Source: Owenia fusiformis
Taxonomy: Eukaryota > Annelida > Polychaeta > Sabellida > Oweniidae
Length of the DNA stretch: 64,000 bases
Direction of reading: 5' to 3'
Assembly (NCBI GenBank): GCA_903813345.2
Contig: CAIIXF020000009.1
Coordinates: 18,193,759-18,257,758, forward strand
The position numbers and the translations under genes were made by a program. Each line of letters opens with the position of its first letter. Positions within the stretch are counted from its first letter, which is position 1. The notes beneath the pieces are model-generated. The model worked only from the letters and a program-made list of their open reading frames with translations. It made no database searches and was not told the origin of the DNA. This document shows positions 46,896-58,300 of the stretch, piece by piece.

Positions 46896-47663
46896 TCTAT
46901 CATCAAATATATACTCACTTATATGCATGCTAGCAATGGGGGTTCTCGATAGATGTATATCATGCAGATTATCAAAATTTCTATTTTGAACTATCTCTTT
47001 AAAGTGACCATTTCAAGTTAGTAGTGCTTGTGCATGTTACATTGCAGTTTCCCTTTGTATAAACCCATATGGATGAGTGCAATGGTCCATGCAATGCTTC
47101 CCCTTTGTGATTTAACTACATTTTAGTACACCACCAAAAAGTGATGCCATAATGTCATAGGTTCTTTTGTCTTTGACTTCCATTCAGCATCAGTTGATTA
47201 CATCCATTGTAACCATTTGCAGGTGGTGACATTTTGTCATGTCTTTTCTTCTGACAGCTTGCAGTATGTTATTAATGTAATAACCAATGTATAAACATCG
47301 CTGTCTCAATTCTTAGTAATATTGAGTCTCTCGAGAATTTTATTTCTGTAAATCATAGACTAGACTTGAATTTTTAAAGTGAAGTTTGTATTGTAGTAAT
47401 TCAACTTTTATGAAGGTTAAGTCTTCAGTTGTACAAAATCTAGGCTTTGATAGAGCCTCATACATGTACGTTTGATTAAGTAAAGCTATAGTTTATTGGA
47501 CCATATCTGACATATCAAGCTGTATTATATGAAATGTTAATTTTATACTTAGATGTTGACATTTTGATGTGAGAAGATTTGACTGAGTTTTGCTTGAGAA
47601 ATAAACCACATAATATATGTATTTGTAAATATAAATATTGTTCTGTACTTTGTTGTACTGCTC
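46896..47663. other. no gene seen; possible distal poly(A) signal
   Basis: AT-rich. An AATAAA at about 47600-47605 in GAGAAATAAACC could end a long VAMP7 transcript, but this is only a guess from position. A small inverted-end element lies at 47127-47232. Confidence 0.3.
47127..47232 (-). mobile_element. ~106 bp relative of the ATGTCACCACC element, reversed
   Basis: The right edge GGTGGTGACATTTTGTCATG is the inverse of the left edge and flank of the element at 4771 (CATGACAAAATGTCACCACC). The left edge GTACACCACC is a degraded inverse partner. Similar in length to 54862-54975. Tentative. Confidence 0.4.
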
Positions 47664-48383
47664 AAAGGAGGAGGTAAAGTATCACAACAGATTTTGGACA
47701 GTCATATATTGAATTTTGGCTATTTTCTGAGGATTTAAACAGGTGTATATGTTAGGCCAATGCATTATCTCCAGGAAAAGCACTCATAGAGATGATAAAA
47801 TAATTTCGATTTTGAAAGTGGGGAGGTGCAAACAACCCACCCACATGTTTTTCTGAAATATCCTGATTTTCAACCCCTTCCATCCTTGCTTTTTCAATTG
47901 TGTTGCATCAATATGTTGCATTTTAAGGCACAGTTAACCCCTTTAAAGGAATAACTGATTCCTCTATGATAAAGTGAAAAACAATAGTCTCCATGTTATT
48001 TTCCCATAGGGAAAGTTCTTCGTTTCCTTGCTTGCAGCTAATTTTGGTCACCCATAATGGATATCTTTAAAACCCCCGAAGGAATTATTTATTCCTTTAA
48101 AGGGTTTAATTGTGTGTCAAAACGCAACATATTGATGCAACAAAATTGGAAAGGCAGGGGTGGAAGGGGTTGAAAATTAGGACAACATTTCAGAAAAAAC
48201 ATGTGGATGGGTTGTTTGCATCTTCCCTGTCTCAAAGTCAAAATTATTTTATCATCTCTATGAGTGCTTTTCCTGGAGATAATGCATTGGCCTAACATAT
48301 GCACCTGTTTAATCCTGAGAAAATAGCCAAAATTCAACATATGACTGTCTGAAATCTGTTGCGGTACTTTCCCTCCTCCTTTT
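47664..48383. mobile_element. 720 bp foldback element, full length
   Basis: Left arm from AAAGGAGGAGG and right arm ending CCTCCTCCTTTTT are inverted copies for roughly 310-330 bp each (e.g. GATGATAAAATAATTT and its inverse, AACCCATCCACATG-type and its inverse), with a loop of under 100 bp around TTGCAGCTAATTTTGGTCACC. Non-coding. A one-arm copy is at 7586-8030. The element directly abuts the 48388 element. Confidence 0.8.
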
Positions 48384-48433
48384 TATTATGTCCCCACCAC
48401 ATAGTGTGGGGCCATATTGTCGGCCTAGGCGCG

Positions 48434-48500
48434 TCCGACTGTCTGTCCGTCCGTCTGTCCGTCCGTCCGTCTGTCCGTCTGTCTGTCCGTCCGTACATCC
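48434..48500. repeat. (TCCG/TCTG)n microsatellite
   Basis: About 16 tetranucleotide units mixing TCCG and TCTG, inside the left end of the 48388 element. Confidence 0.9.
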
Positions 48501-48599
48501 GGGAGTTTTCTCCAAAACCGCTACAGATATCACCTTCAAATTTTCAGGGATAACTTATGAGTGCCTATAGATGTGGATGAAAAAAATTTAACTCGAAAC

Positions 48600-49860
48600 C
48601 TACTTCCTGTCGGCCATTTTGAAGTCAAATGCTAAAATCCTTGTCTGCAAACTTTAAGAAAAACTGCTTCACAGTTGCTTTTAAAACTTTATCATCTTGT
48701 TCAGCTCACTTCATTCTAGATCTGATTAGGTTTTGGACCTGCTAGCTCAGTCATGTCAGCCATTTTGAATGTCTTAAGAAAAGTTAGCGCGCGATAATAC
48801 TTTGTATCATATTGAATGGTTTTTTGAGTTTTCATACTTTAACTATTTAGTAGCTTTATAAATAATTTCAGATGTACTTTGTTGTAAAAGCCTACTTTAT
48901 TGTTAACAGTAGTTATATGTGATAATTTTGTAAAAAGAAATCAACAAAAACTCATAAGGACTTTTTTATTGTCGGCCATTTTGGATTTTTCGGTCCTAAA
49001 ATCTTGTCTGTGAAGTCTTGTCTGCGCGTTTTCAGGTGAACCATTTGGTGGATCAATTTCAAATTTTCAGGGATGATTCTTAGTATAAAAATCTAGATCT
49101 CATTAGTTTTTTGGCATTCTGGGTAAATGTCAAGGCAGCCATTTTGGATTTTCCGTCCTAAAATCTTGTCTGTAAAGTCTTGTCTACTCGTTTTCAGGTG
49201 AACGGTTTGGTAGATCAATTTAAATTTTCAGGAATGATTCTTAGAATGAAAATCTAGAACTGGTTAGTTTTTTTGTATTCTGGGTAAATGTCAAGGCAGC
49301 CATTTTGGATTTTCCGTCTTAAAATCTTGTCTGTAAAGTCTTGTCTACGCGTTTTTAGGTGAATGGTTTGATAGATCAATTTCAAATTTTCAGGGATGAT
49401 TCTTTGTATGAAAATCTACATCTGATTAGTTTTTTTGCATTCTGCGTAAATGTTAAGGCAGCAATTTTGGATTTTCTGTCCTAAAATCTTGTCTGTAAAG
49501 TCTTGTCTACCCGTTTTCAGGTGAACCGTTTGGTAGATCAATTTTATATTTTCAGGGATGATTCTCAGTAAGAAAATCTACAAACAGATTAGTTTTTTGA
49601 CATTCTGGGTAAATGTCAAGGCAGCCATTTTGGATTTTCCATCCTGAAATCTTGTCTGTAAAGTCTTGTTTACATGTTTTCCGGTTAACTGTGTGACGGA
49701 TCAATTTCAAATTTTCAGGGGTGGTTCTTAGTATGAAAATCTAGAACTGACTAAATTTTTGGCATTCTGGGTAAATTTTAAGGTGGCCACTTTGGATTTT
49801 CCATCCTCAAATTGTGTTGGTAAAGTCTTGTCTACTCATTTTCAGGATAACCATTTCACT
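48600..49860. repeat. 162 bp tandem array, about 8 copies
   Basis: The motif GGCAGCCATTTTGGATTTTC followed by AAAATCTTGTCTGTAAAGTC recurs near 48977, 49140, 49301, 49463, 49626 and 49788, spaced 161-163 bp, with two more diverged copies near 48607 and 48766. Confidence 0.9.
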
Positions 49861-49883
49861 GGATCACCACTTGGTGGGGACAT

Positions 49884-51064
49884 TTTGTACACATTTGTGT
49901 TCTTGTGTCAAAATTCTGATTACCTGGAAAATGCAATTCCAAAGTCCCTACTCCCAGGATGAAGTACAATGTCAAAATCCATCCCTGGGGCAATACTGGG
50001 TGTCAAATTCCTAACCCTCTCTGCATTTTGAAAATTGAAAAAGTGTCATTATTCCATGTCATGTCCAGCAGTTCTGACTTTATTACTTAATTTGATTTTT
50101 GAATCTATTATTAACTGGCTCCACTATCTGGCAGAGGTTCTAACATCTAACTAAGTAACTAAGTCATTCTGAGAAACTTAATGACTCAGTTACTAACTCA
50201 TGTAATTTGGACAAAAAGGGTTTTCTGTTAATCTTTTCAAAACAAAATGTGGTTACAATTCATAGTGTGAGCACAGGGCTGTGTGTCCTTTATTCAACTA
50301 AAACAAATGTGATTCAGACACTGCATTGATAACTTGTATGCTACCGGGTCAAATAAATAAGGTAACTTTGCTATTTTTATTTTGTCAAGAAACAGTGATT
50401 TTTAAAATGAATCATTTGAATTATTCTTGCCTTGTCATTTTGGTTCAAATGACAGCATTTGTATATTTCTGTTACTTGTTTTTATGGCCACTTGTTTGTT
50501 TCTTGGTTGTTTAACTTATTCAAATGCTAAACGAGGGCTGATTGATAAATAATAGCTTTTTTACATGGATGTTTTTTATAGACCAATCTTTTAGCCAGCT
50601 CTCTGAAGATTTGAAGACAAAATGTAATACATATTGATATATCTACGATACATATTCTGAAGCTTTTTTAGCTTCGGCAAACAGTTATATTTGAACTTTT
50701 TGAAATGTCTCAAGTGTTGTGTTGTTTTAAATATTATGTTACCTAGTAATGCATAAAAGGTAAGTATCTTGAGGTCAAAGTGTTGTTTGATTAGGATTAC
50801 CAGGTCAATTTGTGAAAGTATAGTGGAAGAAGCAGTTGGTGAGAGAAGGAAACACCTTATTCCATATGGACAATGCCCCTGCCCACATACTTATTGATCG
50901 CCCCTCATATATTTATCACATTGAATTATTTGAGCTCTAAAGAGAATTGTTTTGCTGTTTTAGACTGTTATAGCACTTTAACCTTAGTGATTATATTCAA
51001 AGAAAAAAGATGTCAATTTCAAATAAATTTATTTTAACAGAAGGATCATCAACAGATTTCTTGT
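49884..51064. other. no gene seen
   Basis: AT-rich intergenic DNA between the 48388 element and the 3' end of the cysteine-rich gene. An AATAAA on the - strand (near 51027-51033) probably serves that gene's poly(A) site. Confidence 0.5.
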
Positions 51065-51343
51065 TTAATAGCGCCAGAATTTTCGTTTACATGACCTACA
51101 GTCGAAGAACTTGTTGACTGGGCAGTTCTGGTCCCGACAATCTTGGCACTGCCACCAACTCCTATATGGTGGTACATTGAAAATACTATACTTTCTGTCT
51201 ATGACATATTTACATCTGAAGCCAATGTAGATTCCATATCCAGGGTAGCAACGTTCACATTCCCATCCTGTGAAAATCATGACTGGAGGTATGGGGGGCA
51301 ATTCTCCAGGCTCTCTTTCCCTCCTCTTCTCAAGATTGACCTC
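51065..51343 (-). CDS. cysteine-rich gene, exon 3 (all eight cysteines)
   Basis: Acceptor TTTTTCATAG, then 92 codons and TAA. Starts EVNLEKRRERE. The mature cysteine domain is entirely in this exon. Phase 0. Confidence 0.85.
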   Translation of the reverse strand, partial: EVNLEKRREREPGELPPIPPVMIFTGWECERCYPGYGIYIGFRCKYVIDRKYSIFNVPPYRSWWQCQDCRDQNCPVNKFFDCRSCKRKFWRY

Positions 51344-54300
51344 CTATGAAAAACAAGGAACATAGAGTTACATTTAATAGATGATGATGTATTATCATCA
51401 CACCGGAATAGCCTGACAACGTTAAAGTCAGATATCGTTGTCACAAATGGCAGACATACCGTTGCCTCAACTCTTCAATCACTTGGTCCTCGTTTCATTG
51501 GACTTTATCGTCGCTAATTTTGTGCATGTATTAAGCTCTTGTGATGATGTATGTATCATATGAAATCCAATTTCTATCAAATTGGGTCGTGAATCACCAC
51601 AATATAACGGAATCTGAATTTTAAATAATTTACCATATGCCGTTGTCTTTGTAAATCATCCCAGATTCAGATTCCGTTGTCATTGACAATATCGAAGACG
51701 CTATATTGTGGCGATTCACGACCCAATTTGATGGAAAATGGGATTTCATATTATACATCATCACAAGAGCTTAATACACACACAAAATTAGCGACGATTA
51801 AGTCCCATGAAACAAGGACCAAGTGATTGAAGAGTTCAGATAAACTGAAAAACTCACCAATCTTTAATGGTGCATCAATGTGGAACAAAGTCCCTCAGTA
51901 TCTTAAAGATAGCCAAAGTCTCTCCAGCTTCAAAAATTGTCAAAAGAAACTGATTAAAATTAAAACCGAAGTTTGACACTATTACTAGCTTAAATCTAAA
52001 CATAAACTTAGAAATCTTAATGAACAGATTCAGAGTAGATTTGATTTTTAATGCACAACTATATGCACACAATTTTACAACATTAAACACTCCAAACTGC
52101 ACATGTGGATTACCTGAGACCCCAAAACATGTTTTTTTCAGATGCCCTCAAAATACTGCAATTAGAACAATGCTTTTTAATAAGTTATCCAGATATAAAC
52201 TGCAAACTATCAAAAACGAAAACCAAATTATGCATTTTTTGAAATATGGAAGTAACGACCTCTCACCCTTACAAAAGAAGGAACACTTAATCAACGTGGC
52301 AAGCTTTATTCAAGACCATATAAAATAAGATCCCTTCCATGGTTTTCGCCACTATCCCCCTCCTTTTTGCCCTCGTGAATCAATGACTTGAGACCTCTTC
52401 ATTCTTATTATTAGCCAGACTCCCCCTGAAAACCAGAATGCACGTACTTATGTTGTTCATAATTAGCTCATGTTAGGTATATTGTTATCTTTAAGCTTTG
52501 CCTATAATGCCTTTTTGTCGATTGGCAAGCCATCTGATGTTAAATAAGATTTATGAAATAAATAGATTACCATATAAAAAGAAATTGAAGAGTTGAAGCG
52601 ACGGTTATGTCCACCATTTGTGACAAGGGTATCTGACTTTACCGTTGTCAAGTTATTCCGGTGTGATCATATTATAACAAGTGCAATTTCAGGTACATAT
52701 CTATATCCCATGCTATGTATTAGTTTTGTAAACATAAACATGACAAACTGCCAAATGATAGATAGAACTATGTTACAACATACAGGTAGTATAATTAATG
52801 ATATAATTCATATTCAAAACTTAAGTATGTAGATCAAATAAAGTGTTTAGAATTGTGAAAGATTTGTTAATTCATGACACAATAAACACGAGAGGCTGAA
52901 TTAGTTGTGATGTATGATTTATGATTATGGGATATATCCCTTGTGAAATATAACATTTTATCTCAGACCCTTCCACATCAAGATCTCCCATAGCGTAACA
53001 CTTATATATCACTTCCTTATTACATAGTTGGTCCTTTTTAAATGATATTTACACTCTGACTATACATATAAGAGCTCGCTGAGCTGACTGCGCTCACAGA
53101 AAATCCTGGTGTGAATACTACCCATTTAAGAAAGGGCCAACCATTAGGAGGGTATATTGTTTTCAAATTCATTAAAAATTTAATATTTCTGAAACATAAT
53201 ATACATAATCAAAAGAAACTAATTCATTTAAAGCTTAAAAGGAGAGAAAGAAAACTGTCGGATGCACAGACACATGGATGGACAGACAGACTTGTGTGCC
53301 TAGGCCGACAATATGGCCCCACACTGTGGTATGGACATAATAATGAAAGAAAATTGAAATCAATTCAGTAACACAAACTGAAGTCTACATACCCCAGATG
53401 CTGGCTTATCATACTGGGATGTTGCTGTCTCCCCAGCCAAGAATACCACCACAAGCAATCCTGAAAATTATTTAATAATTAGAATAAGGATGTTCCTTGT
53501 AGGTTTATAAAAGGATGGGTATCGATATGGCGAACTTTTTGAACACACGTTTCTCTTAAACCAGTCATCAAAAAATTCTGAAAATTTTACACATTGTCAA
53601 TTTAATGGTCATCTTTTGAATGGTAACAATATAATTTGAAATATATATATATATATATACATTCATTCATCTATATTGTTTTAGAAAACACATCAAACAC
53701 TTGTTTTGTTCTTGGTATCATGTTTCAGAGTGAAATGAAACATCTTTCCCAACCTCATTGGAACAAAACGACATAAACACAACATGTTTAGGTCTCTCAA
53801 TATTGTAATTGTACAAAGGAAATTTTGGTTGATTTTAAAAAAGTATCTTGTTAATGAAATAAAAGGTTTATCTTGATTTTTATCTATTTTGGAGGGATTT
53901 TGTTTTAATTTTTTGAATACTTTTTTGAAATCAACCGAAAATTCCTTTGTATAACTATAATATTGAGAGGTCTAAAAACATGTTGTATATGCTATTTTGT
54001 TCCAACAAGGTTCGGAAAGACATTTTATTTCATTCTCAAGAATTGTTAGAAAGGAGCAAAAACAATTACACTAAAAAAACAAAAAATGTTAACAAAAATA
54101 AAAAATAAATAATTTTCGCATTAAATTGTTGTCAATCAGTCAACATTACATAAAGTACCGTGTTTTTTACAGAATGTTTTCAATGATTGATTTAAGAGAA
54201 AAACATTGTTGAATTCAGTTCTCCATATCGATACCACTCCTTTGTAGGGTACTCTAACTTTTCCTAAAACCTAAAATGTAGTTTATCCATAGAAAACCAC

Positions 54301-55082
54301 TTGTGTTAGTAAGTGGGTATAACACTTCTCAATTTGGTTCCATTTAAAAATTCAAATTTTCTCACCAAAACACTGGAGAGTTTTACTTTTTCTTACACTC
54401 AAAGAAACATGTGATAATGTTTTGTGATATCAAAATATCATTGTTATGGCCTCAAAGAGTCAATAAAAGACATATGTTTTCAAGAAAGCTTTAAGCATGC
54501 CCCCTCAATAACTGAAAATGAGCAGACTTTATTTTGAAACACAATTTTAAGTAAATACCATATACAATGTACAATTCATATTTTAAAAAGTAAAAATTAA
54601 AGTTTAATCATATATAATTCATATTTTAAAAAGTAAAAAATAGAATTCAATATATAACATTTTCAACATCGTTACAAAGGACGCAACCTTAATTTAAAAC
54701 CTTTCTTGACAATATATACCTGTAGTGCAGTGCATTTATTTTCAAATATATAGTTTTAGTTTAAAATAAAGAAAACGCAAAACAGTAACTTATTCAAAAA
54801 TAATTTATACATCATGCATACAACAAAAAATATTTTCACATTTTTTTAAAAAAATGATAAAATGCCACCACCTGCAAACTGCTGAAAGCAAACTCCCAAT
54901 CACAGAATGTCAATCACAAAACTGGCGGGAAAAGCCAGATAACAACAATATGACAAGTTTTCTTGGTGGTGACATAAGAAAAGCTGTATAATAAGAAAAA
55001 GAACTGTCATATTTCTTCTCACATTTAAAAACATTTCCACTTTCTATTTGACAAATCACTTACCTGCTGAGTAAAACATCAT
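51065..55082 (-). CDS. small secreted cysteine-rich protein, 121 aa, three exons
   Basis: Coding exons on the - strand, 55082-55064, 53460-53393 and 51343-51065, join with GT-AG sites and agreeing phases. Residues 1-21 (MMFYSAGLLVVVFLAGETATS) form a signal peptide with likely cleavage before Gln22. A basic/acidic linker (EKRREREPGE, 34-43) and a proline patch (LPPIPP) lead to a ~70-residue domain with eight cysteines spaced C-x2-C-x11-C-x21-C-x2-C-x4-C-x7-C-x2-C, rich in Tyr, Trp and Arg, ending in FWRY-stop. The even number of cysteines suggests disulfide pairing outside the cell. I do not recognise the family; receptor-type cysteine modules, defence peptides and shell-matrix proteins are possible settings, none shown. 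Both introns carry foldback elements. The exon structure and signal peptide make it a real gene. Confidence 0.8.
51837..52583 (+). mobile_element. truncated LINE fragment with 11 bp target duplication
   Basis: Flanked by identical attgaagagtt (51826-51836 and 52584-52594), so the borders are firm. Encodes only the end of a reverse transcriptase protein (next entry) and a short 3' end. A different LINE lineage from the one at 39954, judged by the peptide. Confidence 0.85.
51850..52328 (+). pseudogene. LINE reverse transcriptase C-terminal fragment, broken frame
   Basis: A first piece (about 51853-51962) reads SPIFNGASMWNKVPQYLKDS and SLSSFKNCQKKLI, the usual end-of-RT 'WN.LP..LK...SLSSFK' block. 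After a stop/frameshift, 52020-52328 gives FRVDLIFNAQLYAHNF and CTCGLPETPKHVFFRC, a CxC-H-C zinc-knuckle. No catalytic core is present, so it cannot be active. Confidence 0.7.
53240..53341 (-). mobile_element. fragment of the ATGTCCCCACCA element, reversed
   Basis: On the - strand it starts TTATGTCCATACCACAGTGTGG then GGCCATATTGTCGGCCTAGGC and a short TCTG/TCCA tract, parallel to 48386-48440. No repeats or second end could be found, so it is a truncated copy in intron 2. Confidence 0.6.
53393..53460 (-). CDS. cysteine-rich gene, exon 2 (signal peptide core)
   Basis: Acceptor TAATTTTCAG, donor GTATGT; 68 bases encoding GLLVVVFLAGETATSQYDK and PASG. Starts one base into a codon and ends in phase 0. 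Confidence 0.8.
53518..54235. mobile_element. 718 bp foldback element, intron 1 of cysteine-rich gene
   Basis: GGTATCGATATGG (53518-53530) is inverted at CCATATCGATACC (54223-54235). Inner pairs include TTCTCTTAAACCAGTCAT / ATTGATTTAAGAGAA, TACAAAGGAAATTTTGGTTGATTT / AAATCAACCGAAAATTCCTTTGTA and AGGTCTCTCAATATT / AATATTGAGAGGTCT, so nearly the full length folds back. Includes an (AT)n run near 53641-53660. Non-coding; a distinct family from the other foldbacks. Confidence 0.75.
54862..54975 (+). mobile_element. 114 bp relative of the ATGTCACCACC element
   Basis: ATGCCACCACC at the left and GGTGGTGACAT at the right (one mismatch between inverted ends); right end shares AACAATATGACA with the element at 4771-5438. 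Lacks the tandem-repeat core. Ends 88 bp before the first coding exon of the cysteine-rich gene. Confidence 0.6.
55064..55082 (-). CDS. cysteine-rich gene, exon 1 coding part
   Basis: 19 coding bases, MMFYSA plus one base, then donor GTAAGT. Eleven leader bases precede the first ATG, after a possible acceptor GTGATTTAG, so an upstream non-coding exon is likely. Confidence 0.75.
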
Positions 55083-55309
55083 CGTGAAAGTTTCTAAATC
55101 ACATCAGAATGATAGAATCAGATTCAATTAATATACTAATATAGTATGTATAAGGTTAGAAACATACATGACTTTATGCTTGTATTTAATATAGTTAAGT
55201 ACTTATTTTATGACCCAATCAATTGAAATAAGATTTTTACTATTGCAATATTGTCGCTACCATTATTTGTTTTCAGACTCTACGTGTAACTTGACAGGGG
55301 CACTCCCCT

Positions 55310-58300
55310 TGAAACATGTGAAATCATGCCAGTCATGCTGATTGTGTTTGGAAAGTTGGTCATGATCAATATACTTTGCAATTTTGACAGTCATGCTGAT
55401 TGTGCTTAGTACTCATTCCAGTCAAACTGATTGTGCTTGGAAATCATGCCAGTCATGCTGCTTGTGCTAGGAAATCATGCCAGTCATGCTGATTATGCTT
55501 GGAAATCATGCCAGTCATGCTGATTGTGCTTGAAAATCATGCCAGTCATGCTTATTGTGCTTGGAAATCATGCCAGTCATGCTTATTGTGCTTGGAACTC
55601 ATGCCAGTCATGCTGATTGTGCTTTGAAATCATGCCAGGCATGCTGATTGTGCTTGGAAATCATGCTGATTGTGCTTGAAAATCATGCCAGTCATGCTTA
55701 TTGTGCTTGGAATTCATGCCAGTAATGCTTATTGTGCTTGGAACGCATGCCAGTCATGCTGATTGTGCTTGGAAATCATGCCAGTCATGCTGATTATGCT
55801 TGGAAATCATGCCAGTCATGCTTATAATATTGTGCTTGGAAATCATGCCAGTCATGCTGATTATGTTTGAAAATCATGCTGATTGTGCTTGAAAATCACG
55901 CCAGTCATGCTTATTGTGCTTGGAAATCATGTCAGTCATGCTGATTATGCTTGGAAATCATGTCAATCATGCTTATGATATTGTGCTTGGAAATCATGCC
56001 ACCCATGCTGATTGTGCTTGGAAATCATGCCAGTCATGCTGATTGTGCTTGGAAATCATGCTGATTGTGCTTGGAAATCATGTCAGTCATGCTGATTATG
56101 CTTGGAAATCATGCCAATCATGCTTATTGTGCTTGGAAATCATGCCAGTCATGCTTATTGTGCTTGGAAATCATGCCAGCCATGCTGATTGTGCTTGGAA
56201 ATCATGCCAGTCATGCTTATTGTGCTTGGAAATCATGCCAGCCGTGCTGATGATGCATTGAAATAATGCCAGTCATGTTGATCGTGCTTGGAACTCATGC
56301 CAGTCATGCTAATTGTGCTTGGGAATCATGCCAGTCATGCTGATTGTGCTTGGAAATCATGCTGATTGTGCTTGAAAATCACGCCAGTCATGCTTATTGT
56401 GCTTGGAAATCATGCCAGTCATGCTGATTATGCTTGGAAATCATGTCAATCATGCTTATAATATTGTGCTTGGAAATCATGCCAGCCATGCTGATTGTGC
56501 TTGGAAATCATGCCAGTCATGCTTATTGTGCTTGGAAATCATGCCAGTTATGCTTATTGTGCTTGGAAATCATGCCAGCCGTGCTGATGATGCATTGAAA
56601 TAATGCCAGTCATGTTGATCGTGCTTGGAACTCATGCCAGTCATGCTAATTGTGCTTGGGAATCATGCCAGTCATGCTGATTGTGCTTGGAAATCATGCT
56701 GATTGTGCTTGAAAATCATGCCAGTCATGCTGATTATGCTTGGAAATCATGCCAATCATGCTTATAATATTGTGCTTGGAAATCATGCCAGTCATGCTGA
56801 TTATGTTTGAAAATCATGCTGATTGTGCTTGAAAATCACGCCAGTCATGCTTATTGTACTTGGAAATCATGCCAGTCATGCTGATTATGCTTGGAAATCA
56901 TGTCAATCATGCTTATAATATTGTGCTTGGAAATCATGCCAGCCGTGCTGATTATGTTTGAAAATCATGCTGATTGTGCTTGAAAATCACGCCAGTCATG
57001 CTAATTGTGCTTGGAAATCATGCCAGTCATGCTTATTGTGCTTGGAAATCATGCCAGTCATGCTGATTGTACTTGGAAATCATGCCAGTCATGCTTATTG
57101 TGCTTGGAAATCATGCCAGTCATGCTTATTGTGCTTGGAAATCATGCCAGTCATGTTGATCGTGCTTGGAAATCATGTCAGTCATGCTGATTATACTTGG
57201 AAATCATGTCAGTCATGCTTATTGTGCTTGGAAATCATGCCAGTCATGCTGCTTGTGCTAGGAACTCATACCAGTCATGCTTATTGTGCTAGGAAATCAT
57301 GCCAGTCATGCTTATTGTGCTTGGAACTCATGCCACTCATGCTGATGGTGCTTGGAAATCATGCTAGTCATACTGATTGTGCTTGGAACTCATGCCAGTC
57401 ATGCTGATTGTGCTTGGAACTCATGCCAGTCATGCTGATCGTGCTTAGAAATCATGCCAGTCATGCTTATTGCGCTTGGAACTCATGCCACTCATGCTGA
57501 TTGTGCTTGGAAATCATGCAAGTCATGCTTATTGTGCTTGGAACTCATGTCACTCATGCTTATTGTACTTGGAACTCATGCCAGTCATGCTGATGGTGCT
57601 TGGAAATCATGCTAGTCATACTGATTGTGCTTGGAACTCATGCCAGTCATGCTGATTGTGCTTGGAAATCATGCAAGTCATGTTGATTGTACTTGGAAAT
57701 TATGCCAGGCATGCTGATTATGCTTGGAAATCATGTCACTCATTGTTGATTGTGCTTGGAAATCAAGCCAGTCATGCTGATAATGTTTGCAAATCATGTC
57801 AGTCATGCTGATAGTGCTTGGAAATCATGCCAGTCATGCTTATTGTGCTTGGAAATCATGCCAGTCATGCTGATCGTGCTTAGAAATCATGCCAGTCATG
57901 CTGATTGTGCTTGGAAATCATGCCAGTCATGCTGATTGTGCTTGGAAATCATGCTAGTCATGCTGATTGTGCTTGGAAACCATGCCAGTCATGCTTATTG
58001 TGCTTGGAAATCATGCAAGTCATGTTGATTGTACTTGGAAATCATGCCAGTCATGCTGATTATGCTTGGAAATCATGCCAGTCATGCTGATTGTGCTTGG
58101 AAATCATGCCAGGCATGCTGATTGTGCTTGGAAATCATGCCAGTCATGCTGATTGTGCTTGGAAATCATGCTAGTCATGCTGATTGTGCTTGGAAATCAT
58201 GCCAGTCATGCTTATTGTGCTTGGAAATCATACAAGTCATGTTGATCGTGCTTGGAAATCATGCCAGTCATGCTGATTATGCTTGGAAATCATGCCAGCC

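Larger units (their letters stand above)
48388..49883. mobile_element. 1.5 kb tandem-repeat element with ATGTCCCCACCA ends (pearl/HINE-like)
   Basis: Perfect 12 bp inverted ends (ATGTCCCCACCA 48388-48399, TGGTGGGGACAT 49872-49883). A small hairpin CCCCACCACATAGTGTGGGG follows the left end, then TGTCGGCCTAGGC, a TCCG/TCTG microsatellite, and about eight ~162 bp repeats. The left end recurs, reversed, at 53240-53341. No coding capacity. The structure fits published descriptions of bivalve pearl elements with ~160 bp core repeats and Helentron-derived elements in general; homology has not been tested. Confidence 0.7.
51399..52665. mobile_element. foldback element split by a LINE fragment, intron 2 of cysteine-rich gene
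   Basis: Starts CACACCGGAATA and ends TATTCCGGTGTG, flanked by identical 5 bp atcat (51394-51398, 52666-52670). Without the inserted LINE (51837-52594 including one duplication) it is about 510 bp and almost wholly self-complementary: ACTTGGTCCTCGTTTCATTG / CAATGAAAC-type, GGGTCGTGAATC / GATTCACGACCC. Non-coding. Confidence 0.8.

Noticed and set aside
48309-48570. Frames with SVRPSVRLSVRP or DGQTDGQTDG
   Set aside because: Direct translation of the TCCG/TCTG microsatellite.
56958-57407. 149-codon open frame in the 31 bp satellite, and similar frames throughout 55.3-58.4 kb
   Set aside because: The same repeat is open in all three + frames; the peptide is just the translated satellite unit with no start context, splice sites or domain.
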